From Clarkia xantiana subsp. parviflora (lineage: Eukaryota; Streptophyta; Magnoliopsida; Myrtales; Onagraceae): 64,000 nucleotides of DNA. This document shows positions 1-9,230 of this stretch, one piece after another. Made by a program: the position numbers and the translations under genes. Location: the NCBI GenBank assembly GCA_036873135.1, contig JAPTYO010000059.1:5821066-5885065 (forward strand), read 5' to 3'. A model generated the notes under the pieces. It saw only the letters and a list, made by a program, of their open reading frames with translations, did not search any database and was not told where the DNA came from. Each line of letters opens with the position of its first letter. The first letter of the stretch is position 1.

Positions 1-864
1 TGCTAATTGCGATATCTTATATTAAAAATCTCGTTTGATTCTGGTGAATCTCTTCTCTTACTCGTGCACTAATTATATAACTAATCTGCTTGAATCTATT
101 AATGACCTGATCTGCACTTTATGCATATGGAATGTAGACGAAATATGTTCCATTGTTTTTTTACGTATAATAATGAGGTTGAATTGTGATCTAGACCTCT
201 ACTCTAGGCTTTAGTAGAAAGAAGTTGATTGCTGTTGTTAGAAGATCAGATTCATATATATTATCTGTTTAGATTTATTTTTAAAAGACTCAACGTAGAT
301 TTATCATTTGAAATTTGAAAGTGATGATGCCACCTATTTGTTTAAAATTTCGAAACCCTTTAAGTTGTATGCGTATTAGTTATAATATATCCTTAACGTC
401 ATGGGTGTTCCCATGTTGGTAACTTAGTTTCTCTTCCAAAAAAAGTTGTGACTTAAACAACAGAGCTTCAGTTACAAAAACTGAAAGAATATTATCTTGG
501 TGAATTTACTAATTTTGTTGGTATAAGGTTTTAACTGTTTTGTGGACTTCCAGAGAGGCAAAAGTGAGAAAGCTTTGAAGTTGGCACAGTTATCAGTAGG
601 AAAACCCCACTTCTCCCCCTGTTTGGAGTGGATTCTTTTTACAGTCTTTGATGTAGAGATTTAAAGGTATTTTGTTGTTTATGACGTCCTAAATTTGCCA
701 GTATGTAAATATACATCTTTCCAATATTGCTATCATATAACAGGGTTTCTCCCCAACTCCATTCAAGTACAAGACCATTTATATTCTTAGTAGAACTTAT
801 ATGAAAATAAATTACCTCTTTTTCAGCTGTATGATGCTTAATGAATTACCTTGTTGCTTTTCAG

Positions 865-1181
865 ATATGTGGAGCATTTTGTTGGTAGTGTTGAGGCAGC
901 TGTAGAGGAAGTAATTAGATGTTGGGTAAGCTATTAAGTACTTACATAAATTTATACACATATGTACATGCCTTCCACTAGGAAATAGTTCTCAAAATCT
1001 GATACTTTTGGGGCTGTTGTCCTTGTACAGATTGCTGACCCTAAGAGAATTGCAGTTGGTAGGCACTCCTATGGGGAATTTCATGACTGCAAACCTTCTT
1101 GCCCATGCCTCACACCTATTCTCATGTGGAATTGCTCGATCTGGAGCTTACAACCGAACACTTAAACCTTTCGGTTTTCAG
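865..1181 (+). pseudogene. CGEP: Fragment of chloroplast glutamyl endopeptidase (prolyl oligopeptidase family, S9D)
   Basis: Two exons separated by a retained intron. Exon 865-925 encodes YVEHFVGSVEAAVEEVIR and ends at a GTAAGC donor. Exon 1031-1181 follows a TGTACAG acceptor and encodes ADPKRIAVGRHSYG, then, one frame over, MTANLLAHASHLFSCGIARSGAYNRTL, ending at CAG/GTATTA. This matches the catalytic-serine region of plant glutamyl endopeptidase, a stromal serine protease; family members read GGHSYGAFMTANLLAHAP there. Damage is clear: a one-base insertion just after SYG breaks the frame, and the first G of the GxSxG-proximal GGHSYG has become R. Only a small part of the roughly 900-residue protein is present. 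The intron shows it was copied as DNA, not from mRNA. Recognition is from memory of the family, not from a search. Confidence 0.8.
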
Positions 1182-1299
1182 GTATTATACAGTAAACGTT
1201 ATAAACCATATTTTTCACCTCAGGCACGTATAGATGAACTGATATAAGCGTATCGCGCTCTATCTAACAACAAATTTATTAACCTTTTGCTGCACTCAG

Positions 1300-1920
1300 G
1301 GAACTGATTTTGTACCAAAAGCTATTGACATTGCTACCCATGAACTCATTGTTGTGGCATCCCTTGAGAAGGTTGGTTGTTCAGTAATCTTCTTAAGGAA
1401 ATTTTAAACTACCTCTCTTTATTAACTGTTTCTATATCTCAATGACTGTTGATGACGTATAGTTGGGTCACACTAAAACAGCAACAAACTCGGCCATTTT
1501 GATGAACTTGGAATCTAGAGTAATGCACAATTTCATCACTTCTTTCATACTAGTTATAATCTTATCTCAAATTTAATCACTAGCTTACAATGCATTTTGT
1601 AGATGGTTGTTGTTGAAGACATGGCAATGCAAAATTTGACATATGCATGGCGACAGGTACAAATTTTCCCCCTTTACTTAGTAACATAAAATTGTGCTTG
1701 TTGAAGACTTGACAAAGTTGATCGCTACATCTAATGTAATTAAGCATGCTTATATCTTATAAGTACTATTTTGTCTTGAAGGAAATCTATGGAGCACTTC
1801 CTGAAGATAGCAGATAAAGTGACGGTAAAGGATATCCAGACGATTGTGCATAAACTCTTGTCTTCCCCACTCACAATGGCCTCATACGGAGACAGTATAA
1901 TGCAACTGCAAATCATGTGA
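1300..1920 (+). pseudogene. MPPalpha: Fragment of mitochondrial processing peptidase alpha subunit (C-terminal exons)
   Basis: Four exon-like blocks with plausible splice sites lie directly downstream of the endopeptidase fragment. 1300-1371 encodes GTDFVPKAIDIATHELIVVA; 1463-1522 encodes KTATNSAILMNLESRVM; 1603-1656 encodes VVEDMAMQNLTYAWRQ; and 1782-1920 encodes MEHFLKIADKVTVKDIQ and HKLLSSPLTMASYGDS before TGA. Plant MPP alpha has closely similar blocks (AKSAILMNLESRM, LSSPLTMASYGD) near its C terminus. That subunit is part of the cytochrome bc1-associated peptidase that removes mitochondrial presequences. The copy has no N-terminal two thirds, and its last residues depart from the family. 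Because introns are kept, it was captured from genomic DNA. It may be co-transcribed with the upstream fragment as a chimera, but nothing here shows expression. Confidence 0.8.
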
Positions 1921-2607
1921 CATATCGATGCAGTATTGGCCCAAAAAAGGGTTTAGACGATGTCCAACAAAAGGTTTAGACTACTGAACAAATAGGTTTA
2001 AGGTTAGCTAGATGATTTAGATTAATTTTGAATTTAATGTATAAACGTGTTATTTAGACATGATATTTGACTATGTAATCTTAAAGTTTGATTTTATATC
2101 ATATTTTTGCATTATATATTTGTGTTATTAATCTTAATTTAAGTATACATAAATATAATAATAATGTATTAATTCCTCACAAAACCCTTAGTAAACAAAC
2201 CCTTAAAATTCTCTAAAAAAAACTCTTGAAAATGTTCCTAACAAACTATAATAATTCCTTACAAAATTCCTAAGAATATAATTTCTCACAAAACCCTTAC
2301 TAAACAAACCCTTAAAATTCTCTCAAAAAACACTTAAAAAATTTTCCCTCAGAAAAACCCTCAGTCATTTGTTACCGAAAACTCTAAAAAAGTCCCTATA
2401 TATTTTTTGAGGGATTTGATTTTCAGAAGGTTTGCTATGGATTTTTCAGGGAAAATCTCTCACAAACGTTTTCAAGGGATTTCCCTTTAAAACCACAATT
2501 TTTCTGGCGGGGCTATTTGCTAGAAGCGTTCTCTTAAAAAATCACTTACAAGATGATATTTGTGAGGAATTTCCGAAAATCCCTCAAAAAATCAACCCTC
2601 ACAAATT

Positions 2608-2625
2608 GAAGAATTTCTTGTAGTG
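2608..2625 (-). repeat. CACTA terminal inverted repeat (right end)
   Basis: Read on the minus strand this is CACTACAAGAAATTCTTC, the consensus plant CACTA terminus. It directly abuts AGG, the first three bases of the surviving 5' LTR of Tat-1, which would be the 3-bp target duplication expected for CACTA insertion. Confidence 0.8.
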
Positions 2626-3104
2626 AGGGGCCCCGAGCGGTGACACAATGAGATAACTCTGGAGTCCCCGACGAGAGTCGGGACTCGTTACCAGAGGATA
2701 AGGCCAGGATACGCGGGGCGTGGCCGAGATACGCGGGACGTGGTTAAGATACACGGAGCGTGGCCGAGATACGCGGGGCGTGGCCGAGATAAGCGAGATC
2801 ATGGCCTAGATAGGCGGGATCACATCCGAGATACGCGGGATACGGGCTAACCACCCCCAACGGTTCACCAGGTACCTGAGGCATCTCTTCGCCTATAAAA
2901 AAGCAAGAGGCCACCTCAGAACACTTACGTTGAATTACATACCCTTTGAGATTAGTGCTTGCCAGTTCGTATTGGGCACTCATTTAAGCATCGGAGAGGG
3001 ATTCTGGGTCACCGCCCGGTCTATCCCCTCTTGCAGGATTGCGTGGAGCGAAGGAGCTAGGATCGCCGTCAAAGTCCGTACTGGAGTTCCACCGTGATCC
3101 AACA
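2626..3104 (+). repeat. 5' LTR of Tat-1 (3' two thirds)
   Basis: It matches 12993-13471 of the 3' LTR base for base apart from about 7 changes and ends in ATCCAACA. The first 240 bases of the LTR (equivalent of 12753-12992) are missing because the CACTA terminus intervenes. It contains tandem GAGATACGCGGGGCGTGGC-like units in U3 (2709-2840), a TATA box at 2893-2902 (CTATAAAAAA) and the block TTTAAGCATCGGAGAGGG at 2983-3000 about 90 bases downstream. Confidence 0.93.
2893..2902 (+). promoter_or_regulatory. TATA box of the Tat-1 5' LTR
   Basis: CTATAAAAAA within TTCGCCTATAAAAAAGC. The same box recurs at 13260 in the 3' LTR. It would set the start of the genomic RNA about 30 bases downstream. 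Confidence 0.7.
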
Positions 3105-3105
3105 T

Positions 3106-3121
3106 TGGCGCCGTCTGTGGG
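3106..3121 (+). other. Primer-binding site of Tat-1
   Basis: TGGCGCCGTCTGTGGG starts two bases after the LTR ends in CA, the expected place for the site that pairs with the 3' CCA end of a host tRNA. The same string follows the LTR of Tat-2. I could not assign the tRNA with certainty. Confidence 0.8.
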
Positions 3122-3140
3122 AATCAAACAAAAAGCTGAT

Positions 3141-5597
3141 ATGCCTTCTACTCGATCAATGGCGGCTGGCAAGCACAGAAGACAGGGACAATCCGGTGGT
3201 TCCCGTCACCCCGCTGCAACAAATCTGGATTCAGTACCAGAACAGGAGGAAAACCAGAACCATCCCCCGGCTGAGCTCTCCCAGACAGGGGGGGCACAAT
3301 GAAGGTCCCGAAGACATTGCCGCTCAGCACCAGGGCAATAGGGGGCAAGAGGTTCCCCCAGCTACAGACTTGACAAGGGCCGTGGCAGAAGCCATGCCCA
3401 TGTTTCTGGCAGCCGTGGAGGCTCTCTTGGATCGGAGAGAGGCCGCGAGGAAGCAGGAGGAGATGCCCCCGTTGGAAGAAGTGGCCCCACCAGCAGAGGT
3501 GCGGAACGCACAGGAAGCTCCGCCCCGAGGCCAGGACAGAAGTAGGGCATCCGGCCAGCCAGAGAGGTTCGTGGTTGATGGGCCAGGACCAGTACAGCAC
3601 AGGACCATTCCCCTGAATGGTCCCATCACCCCCGACCAGGTGGTAAAGATCGTGAACATCTGCATGGGAGAACAGAAGCCGCTGGGCTAGGTATCCCCAC
3701 GATAAAAGAGTACGATGGCGAAGGAGATCCAGTTCGTCATGTCCAGAAGCACCTCATGGCATGTCTGGGAAGAGCCCCGAATGAAGACATAGTGTGTACG
3801 CTGTTCCCGAACACACTTGGAGAAAGAGCCCTGACTTGGTTCTTTAGTCTGCCCCCAGGCTGCATCACTTGTTGGGCGGATATGCACGATCGGTTCATCC
3901 AGCAGTACCAAGGTCGGAGACGTCTGTTGAAGAGTGTGAGATCCCTGACCCAGGTGGTACAGAGGCCCGACGAATCGCTGGCACACTATTACCAGCGGTA
4001 CACTGCCAGTGTGGCAGAGATTGATGAAGAGATCTCGGAATGTGAGACCATTCGTACCTTCATTCGGAACTTAACGGCCCCCTACGGTTCCGACCTAATG
4101 CACAGTGTAGCTGAAAAAGCTGTGTGGAATATGGAGGCACTACAGAAGAGGGTAAAACGGAAAATCGATGTCCAGGAGTCAAAGATAGCCGCGGGAGAGT
4201 TGGAGCCCCCAAAGTCGATCAAAGGGAAACAGCCGATTAAACCTTTCAACGATCGTAAGTCAAAGGGTAAACCCGAAAGTAGTCGGAATCGAGGCCGCCC
4301 TGATCGGAGGGACGATAGGCGTTCTTCAAGGAAGGATAAGCGGGAGGAGCTTGACATTCCTCTCAACTGCTCCATGGCGGAGGTACTGACGGTCATGGAA
4401 CGACAAGGCATCTCTAGGTACCCCCCAAAGAAGGAAGGAGAATTCTTGGGATCTGGCACGGATCGCTACTGCCGGTTTCACCGCACAAATGGTCACGACA
4501 CCAATCATTGTCGGGAGCTGAAGAAGGAGATCGAAAAGCTGATCCAGAAGGGGAAGCTCAAGGAATTCGTCGGGGATAAGCGGTGTCGATCCCGCTCTCG
4601 GTCCCGATCGCGGTCCCGTTCCCGATCCCGCGATCGGTCACCAAAGAAGAAGAGAACCGACCCAGAGTCATCCGGTGCTCGCAAAGAGAGACGGGGCACT
4701 ATCAATGTGATTCACGGAGGATTTGCTGCTGGAGGTGATACTTCATCCGCCCGAGAGGTTTATGCCTCTAGAATCCCTACGGCGGTGGTGCTGGGTAAGA
4801 GGTCCCGATCCTGGACCCTGAAGGAAGAAATGGTGATCTCCTTTTCGTCGGAGGATCTCATAGGCGTGGAAACTCCGCATGACGACGCCTTGGTCGTAAC
4901 CTTGGATGTAGACGGGTTTGAAATGAAGCGAATTCTGATCGACGGGGGAAGCTCCTCCGATATCCTATTTATGGACGCGTTGGAGGCCATGGGAAAAACG
5001 AAGAAAGATCTGAAGGAGGCAAACTTCCCGATGGTCGGGTTCTCTGGCTCAACCTCCTATCCGCTAGGAGTAATCACCTTACCAGTGGAGTTTTGTAATG
5101 GGTGGAAATCAGAAAGGAGGAACGTGGAGTTCGTGGTAGTTGATTCCGCGGGGACTTACAACGCGATTATCGGAAGAACCACTATCAACCCCCTGATGGC
5201 GGTTGCCTCGACAGTACACCAGAAGATGAAGTTCCCGACCGACCATGGGGTCGGAGAAGTCAAGGGTGACCAGGTAGCTTCCCGAAAATGCTACGTTAAC
5301 GCCACCCGGAGGAGGAGACGAGAAGCCATGACTGTCCTCCAGACAGATACAGATCCTAGAGAGGAGTTTGGGCGTCCCGCCCCTGTAGAAGATCTAAAAG
5401 AAGTCGAGATTGACGGACCTCAGAGGAGGGTAAAAATCGGGTCTGCTTTGACGGAAAAAACAGTCCGAGAATTGATTGAGTTGCTGAAGGAGTTCAAGGA
5501 GCTGTTTGCCTGGTCCCCGAGCGATATGCCAGGAATCAGCCCCGATGTGATCGTACACGAGCTGAAGATAGATCCTGCGATCAAGCCTATCACGTAG
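3141..5597 (+). pseudogene. Tat-1 gag and aspartic protease, frameshifted
   Basis: Start chosen at ATG 3141 (MPSTRSMAAGK), just past the primer site; Tat-2 has the equivalent start. A Pro/Glu-rich N terminus is followed by the retrotransposon gag capsid domain (WFFSLPPGCITCWADMHDRF), a zinc-knuckle-like motif (YCRFHRTNGHDTNHC), an arginine-serine tract (about 4580-4640) and the protease with active-site block IDGGSSSDILF (4937-4970). Compared with Tat-2 there are three breaks: a seventh G in the run at 3288-3294 shifts the frame, a deletion of about 70 bases near 3679 removes part of the capsid region and shifts it back, and TAG at 5595-5597 replaces a Gln codon at the protease-reverse transcriptase junction. 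The product would build the particle and cut the polyprotein; this copy cannot make it whole. Confidence 0.9.
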
Positions 5598-8500
5598 AAA
5601 AGACGTCCGATGGGCACGGACAAGAAGATCGCGATCCAGCAGGAGGTGGGCAGGTTGCTCGATGCTGGGTTTATTAAAGAGCTCCGATTCCAAACTTGGG
5701 TTGCTAATCCAGTGCTGGTGAAGAAGACTAACGGGAAATGGCGAATGTGTGTGGATTTCCGCGACCTGAATAAGGCTTGCCCGAAGGACTGTTATCCACT
5801 CCCGAGAATCGACCAGCTGGTGGATGCCACGTCGGGACATAAGCTGTTGAGTTTCATGGATGCGTATTCAGGCTACAACCAGATCAAGATGGCCAAGGAA
5901 GACGCTCCCAACACAGCGTTCTACGCAGATAGTGACATCTATCACTACGATGTCATGCCTTTCGGGTTGATCAATGCTGGGGCAACTTACCAGCGGATGG
6001 TGAACAAGCTGTTCGGAGATATGCTGGGGGAAACCATGGAGGCTTATGTGGATGATATGCTGGTGAAGTCCCGACAAACCGAGGATCATGTGCACAACCT
6101 AACCATGGCGTTTGAGCGGATGAGGCTGCATCAAGTTCGCTTAAACCTGACGAAATGCGCTTTCGGAGTCCACTCAGGAAAAATTTTGGGCTTTATGGTA
6201 AGCCAGAGAGGAATTGAGGTGAATCCCGAGAGGCTGAGGGCGATCGAGGAGATGCAGTCTCCGATAAATCATCGGGAGGTACAAGTGTTGAATGGCCGAC
6301 TAGCTGCAATGAATCGCTTCTTGTCAAAAGCCAGCGACCGATCAATGCCGTTTTTTGAAGTCCTGAGGGCCAACAAGAAATTTGAATGGACCGCCAAGTG
6401 TGAAGAGGCGTTCCAAGCACTCAAGCAGCACCTTCGCACCCTCCCGCCGTTGGCGAAACCGGTTCCAGGCGAGCCGCTCTACCATTATTTGGCTGTTTCT
6501 GAATTTTCCGTTAGCTCTGTGTTAGTAAAGATTGTCGAGGGTAATCAAGTCCCAGTCTATTATGTAAGCAAGACGTTTTCCAAGTCTGAACTGAACTATC
6601 CTGCCGTTGAGAAGTACCTCTTTGCGTTGATTATTACTGCTCGGAAGCTAAGGCCTTATTTCCACGCACACGAGATCACTGTGCTGACGAACCAGCCTTT
6701 GAAGCATTTTTTGAACCGACCGGATGCGTCGGGGAGATTAGTGAAACGGACAGTAGAGCTTAGTGAGTTTCGCATACACTTCGCTCCAAGAACAGCCATT
6801 AAGGGCCAGGCATTGGCAGATTTCATAGCAGAATCTACAGCCCCTGATCTAGAAGAAGCGGGCTCTGTAGAGGGGGCAACCATGGAGGTCCCGATAGAAG
6901 AACAACCAGAGAGGGCAGAGCAATCAGAACAGCCAAACGAAGAAAATACCTGGGAAATGTACACGGATGGCTCCTCGAGTTCGGACGGATCAGGAGCGGG
7001 CTTTTTGTTGATACCACCGGATGAAGGTGAACCGCTCCGATACGCCTTGGCTTTAACATTCAAGGCCACAAACAATGAAGCGGAATATGAAGCTCTTATC
7101 ACGGGCCTAAAAATTGCTAAAGGCACTGGAGTCGATCACTTGAGAGTGAAGTGTGACGCAACTTTAATCGTAAACCAGGTTCAAGGGCGATACGAAGCGA
7201 GGAGTCCAATAATGAAGAAATACTTACGCGAGGTGCAAGCCCTGAAGGAGAGCTTTAAAAGCTTCGATATCGAGGCAATCCCGAGGGAGGAAAACGTAGA
7301 GGCAGACGCCCTGAGCAAATTTGCCCTGGGGGCACCCTTAGAGGAAAATCGGAAGGTGCACTACTTGGAGAAGGTGATCTTATCGACCATCGACCCGACG
7401 CAGGTGTGTATCATTGAGGCAAAATCGGAGGAGGAGCCCACTTGGATGACCCCGATAGTTGCATACCTGACTACGGGGGCAGTCCCCGATGATAGGGTAG
7501 CAGCAGACAGGATACGCCGAATCGCGGCCAATTACGTGATGCTAGACGATCAGCTGTACAAGAAGGGCTGGTTCTCGACTCCGTACTTGAAGTGTGTGGC
7601 AGAACCCGATACAGATCGAATCCTGAAGGAGGTGCATGAAGGGGTCGCGGCTTGTCATGAAGGAGCCCGATCCATTATGAGGAAGGTATTGAACTTGGGC
7701 TATTATTGGCCCACGATGAACAAGGAAGCAACGGCGTTGGTCCGATCCTGTGACGCGTGCCAGAGGTACGCCCCGAGTATCGTGGCTCCGGCCGCTAATC
7801 TGACATCCATCAAGAGTGCGTGGCCCTTCGCGCAGTGGGGCATCGACTTGGTGGGACCCCTTCCACAAGCACAAGGTCAATGTAAGTATTTACTTGTAGC
7901 AATCGATTATTTTTCGAAATGGATAGAGGCGAAGGCATTGGCCAGAACAACGGGGAACCAGATCGTCAAGTTCCTCCAGACCCACATTGTGTCCAGATAC
8001 GGGATTCCTAAGGTGGTGATCAGCGACAATGGTCCACCGTTTAACGGCTCTCAGGTGAGGGAGTATCTGGAGGAATTGAACATCGAGCATCGGACCGCCT
8101 CCGTACGCCATGCTCAGACTAATGGCCAGGTGGAATCAGCCAACAAAATCGTGATGGATGGCCTGAAGAAGAGGGTCTATGCCTTGAAGGGCAAGTGGCT
8201 GAACGAACTGGAAAACGTGCTTTGGGCTGTTAGAACGACACCCAAACGATCAACGGGGGAGACTCCGTTTGGCCTTGTTTATGGCACGGAAGCTGTCGCC
8301 CCCGTAGAGGTAGCTGTGGCGTCCCATCGGATGAGATATTACGAGCCCCTGACGAACGATGAAATGAGACGTCTGGACTTGGACTTACTCGAAGAGAAGA
8401 GGCGGGAAGCCGATGAAGTCCAAGCTCGAATGCGTTTGGCGACGGCCAGGTACTACAATCGGCGAGTAAAGTCCCGACAGTTCTTCGTCGGGGAGCTGGT

Positions 8501-8678
8501 TTGGCGTCGCAACGAGTTCACCCTTTTGGATCGAATCAACAAGATGTCACCAAAATGGGAAGGACCTTATAAGGTCGTGGGGATGCCAGCTCCAAATGCG
8601 TACAAGTTGGAAGACCTCGATGGCAGAACGTTAAAGCATTCTTTTAGTGGCGAACACTTGAAGAAACACCATGCTTGA
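5598..8678 (+). CDS. Tat-1 pol: reverse transcriptase, RNase H, second RNase H, integrase
   Basis: An uninterrupted frame, in register with gag-protease but separated from it by the TAG at 5597; first Met at 5610 gives 1022 residues. Counting from that Met: reverse transcriptase with MDAYSGYNQI and the catalytic YVDD (about 146-149); an RT-linked RNase H (about 285-410) in which the usual first Asp is replaced (YLAVSEFSVSSVLV); a second, archaeal-type RNase H starting MYTDGSSSSDGSGAGF near 450 with NNEAEYEAL and EADALSKF, typical of the Tat lineage; a His2Cys2 zinc domain; and the integrase core with Asp (GIDLVGPL, Asp codon 7845-7847), Asp (ISDNGPPF) and Glu (NGQVESANK). It ends HLKKHHA. All visible catalytic residues except those of the first RNase H are kept, so this part could still be functional if translated. 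Confidence 0.93.
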   Translation, partial: KRRPMGTDKKIAIQQEVGRLLDAGFIKELRFQTWVANPVLVKKTNGKWRMCVDFRDLNKACPKDCYPLPRIDQLVDATSGHKLLSFMDAYSGYNQIKMAKEDAPNTAFYADSDIYHYDVMPFGLINAGATYQRMVNKLFGDMLGETMEAYVDDMLVKSRQTEDHVHNLTMAFERMRLHQVRLNLTKCAFGVHSGKILGFMVSQRGIEVNPERLRAIEEMQSPINHREVQVLNGRLAAMNRFLSKASDRSMPFFEVLRANKKFEWTAKCEEAFQALKQHLRTLPPLAKPVPGEPLYHYLAVSEFSVSSVLVKIVEGNQVPVYYVSKTFSKSELNYPAVEKYLFALIITARKLRPYFHAHEITVLTNQPLKHFLNRPDASGRLVKRTVELSEFRIHFAPRTAIKGQALADFIAESTAPDLEEAGSVEGATMEVPIEEQPERAEQSEQPNEENTWEMYTDGSSSSDGSGAGFLLIPPDEGEPLRYALALTFKATNNEAEYEALITGLKIAKGTGVDHLRVKCDATLIVNQVQGRYEARSPIMKKYLREVQALKESFKSFDIEAIPREENVEADALSKFALGAPLEENRKVHYLEKVILSTIDPTQVCIIEAKSEEEPTWMTPIVAYLTTGAVPDDRVAADRIRRIAANYVMLDDQLYKKGWFSTPYLKCVAEPDTDRILKEVHEGVAACHEGARSIMRKVLNLGYYWPTMNKEATALVRSCDACQRYAPSIVAPAANLTSIKSAWPFAQWGIDLVGPLPQAQGQCKYLLVAIDYFSKWIEAKALARTTGNQIVKFLQTHIVSRYGIPKVVISDNGPPFNGSQVREYLEELNIEHRTASVRHAQTNGQVESANKIVMDGLKKRVYALKGKWLNELENVLWAVRTTPKRSTGETPFGLVYGTEAVAPVEVAVASHRMRYYEPLTNDEMRRLDLDLLEEKRREADEVQARMRLATARYYNRRVKSRQFFVGELVWRRNEFTLLDRINKMSPKWEGPYKVVGMPAPNAYKLEDLDGRTLKHSFSGEHLKKHHA

Positions 8679-8798
8679 AGAAAGTCGCCTTAAGTGGTGC
8701 CCGATAAAGTCGCCTTAAGTGGTGCCCGATGTAAAATCGCCTTAAGTGGTGTATGCTGTTTATCGTTTAATTCGATGTAAGCCAATTTTGTGCCGTCA

Positions 8799-8804
8799 AT
8801 AAAT
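8799..8804 (+). promoter_or_regulatory. Candidate internal polyadenylation signal
   Basis: AATAAA sits about 120 bases after the pol stop in the context CAATAAATAAAGAGGTTGCTTCC. Tat-2 has AATAAAAGAAGTTGCTTCC at the same place (44888). Conservation in two diverged copies suggests use, perhaps to end a sense transcript before the convergent gene. No direct evidence. Confidence 0.4.
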
Positions 8805-8830
8805 AAAGAGGTTGCTTCCAAACAGAGTTA

Positions 8831-9230
8831 TCTTTAGATTTATTCTAAGTATCAAAAAGTCGCCTTGAGTGGTGCACGAGAAAAGTCGCCTTGAGTGGTG
8901 CACGATCCTTAGATTTATTCTAAGCATCAAAAAGTCGCCTTGAGTGGTGCACGAGAAAAGTCGCCTTGAGGGGCGCACGATCCTTAGATTTATTCTAAGC
9001 ATCAAAAAGTCGCCTTGAGTGGTGCACGAGAAAAGTCGCCTTGAGTGGTGCACGATCCTTAGATTTATTCTAAGTATCAAAAAGTCGCCTTGAGTGGTGC
9101 ACGAGAAAAGTCGCCTTGAGTGGTGCACGATCCTTAGATTTACTCTAAGTATCAAAAAGTCGCCTTGAGTGGTGCACGATATTAAGTCGTCTTAAGTGAT
9201 GCGTGATTCTTAGATTTACTCTAAGTAATA
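8831..9230 (+). repeat. 75-bp tandem repeat in the Tat-1 3' untranslated region
   Basis: TTAGATTTATTCTAAG recurs at 8836, 8911, 8986, 9061, 9136 and (diverged) 9212, giving a 75-bp period and about five copies. Each unit holds two 25-27-bp copies of AAAAGTCGCCTTGAGTGGTG. Flanking bases from 8679 to 9330 contain more diverged versions. The array lies between convergent pol and antisense gene. Such variable 3' UTR repeats are known in Tat/Ogre elements and can seed satellites. Confidence 0.9.

Larger units (their letters stand above)
1..2625 (+). mobile_element. CACTA (En/Spm-type) DNA transposon, right part only
   Basis: The right border reads ...GAATTTCTTGTAGTG, the reverse complement of the standard plant CACTA terminus CACTACAAGAAATTC. 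The 450 bases inside it are AT-rich and full of short degenerate repeats of the ACAAACCCTTAAAATTCTC and CCCTCANAAA kind, as expected for CACTA subterminal transposase-binding repeats. No left terminus is present, so the element begins upstream of the window and is longer than 2.6 kb. No transposase is visible. The interior holds two intron-bearing host gene fragments (865-1181 and 1300-1920), which suggests a gene-capturing, non-autonomous copy. That the fragments lie inside the element is inference, because the left end is not seen. The remaining bases from 1 to 864 show nothing codable. Confidence 0.7.

Noticed and set aside
1008..1247. 79-residue frame taken as an intact small protein
   Set aside because: It combines intron sequence with one exon of the endopeptidase fragment in a shifted frame and runs through a splice donor.
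3106..3121. Naming the tRNA that primes Tat-1, Tat-2 and Tat-3
   Set aside because: The GGCGCCA end resembles several plant tRNAs, and matching the next bases needs a tRNA database that I cannot consult.
8831..9230. Regular direct repeats that could suggest a CRISPR array
   Set aside because: Units are contiguous with no unique spacers, and the context is a plant LTR element; the same applies to the arrays at 26300, 30110, 44940 and 58590.
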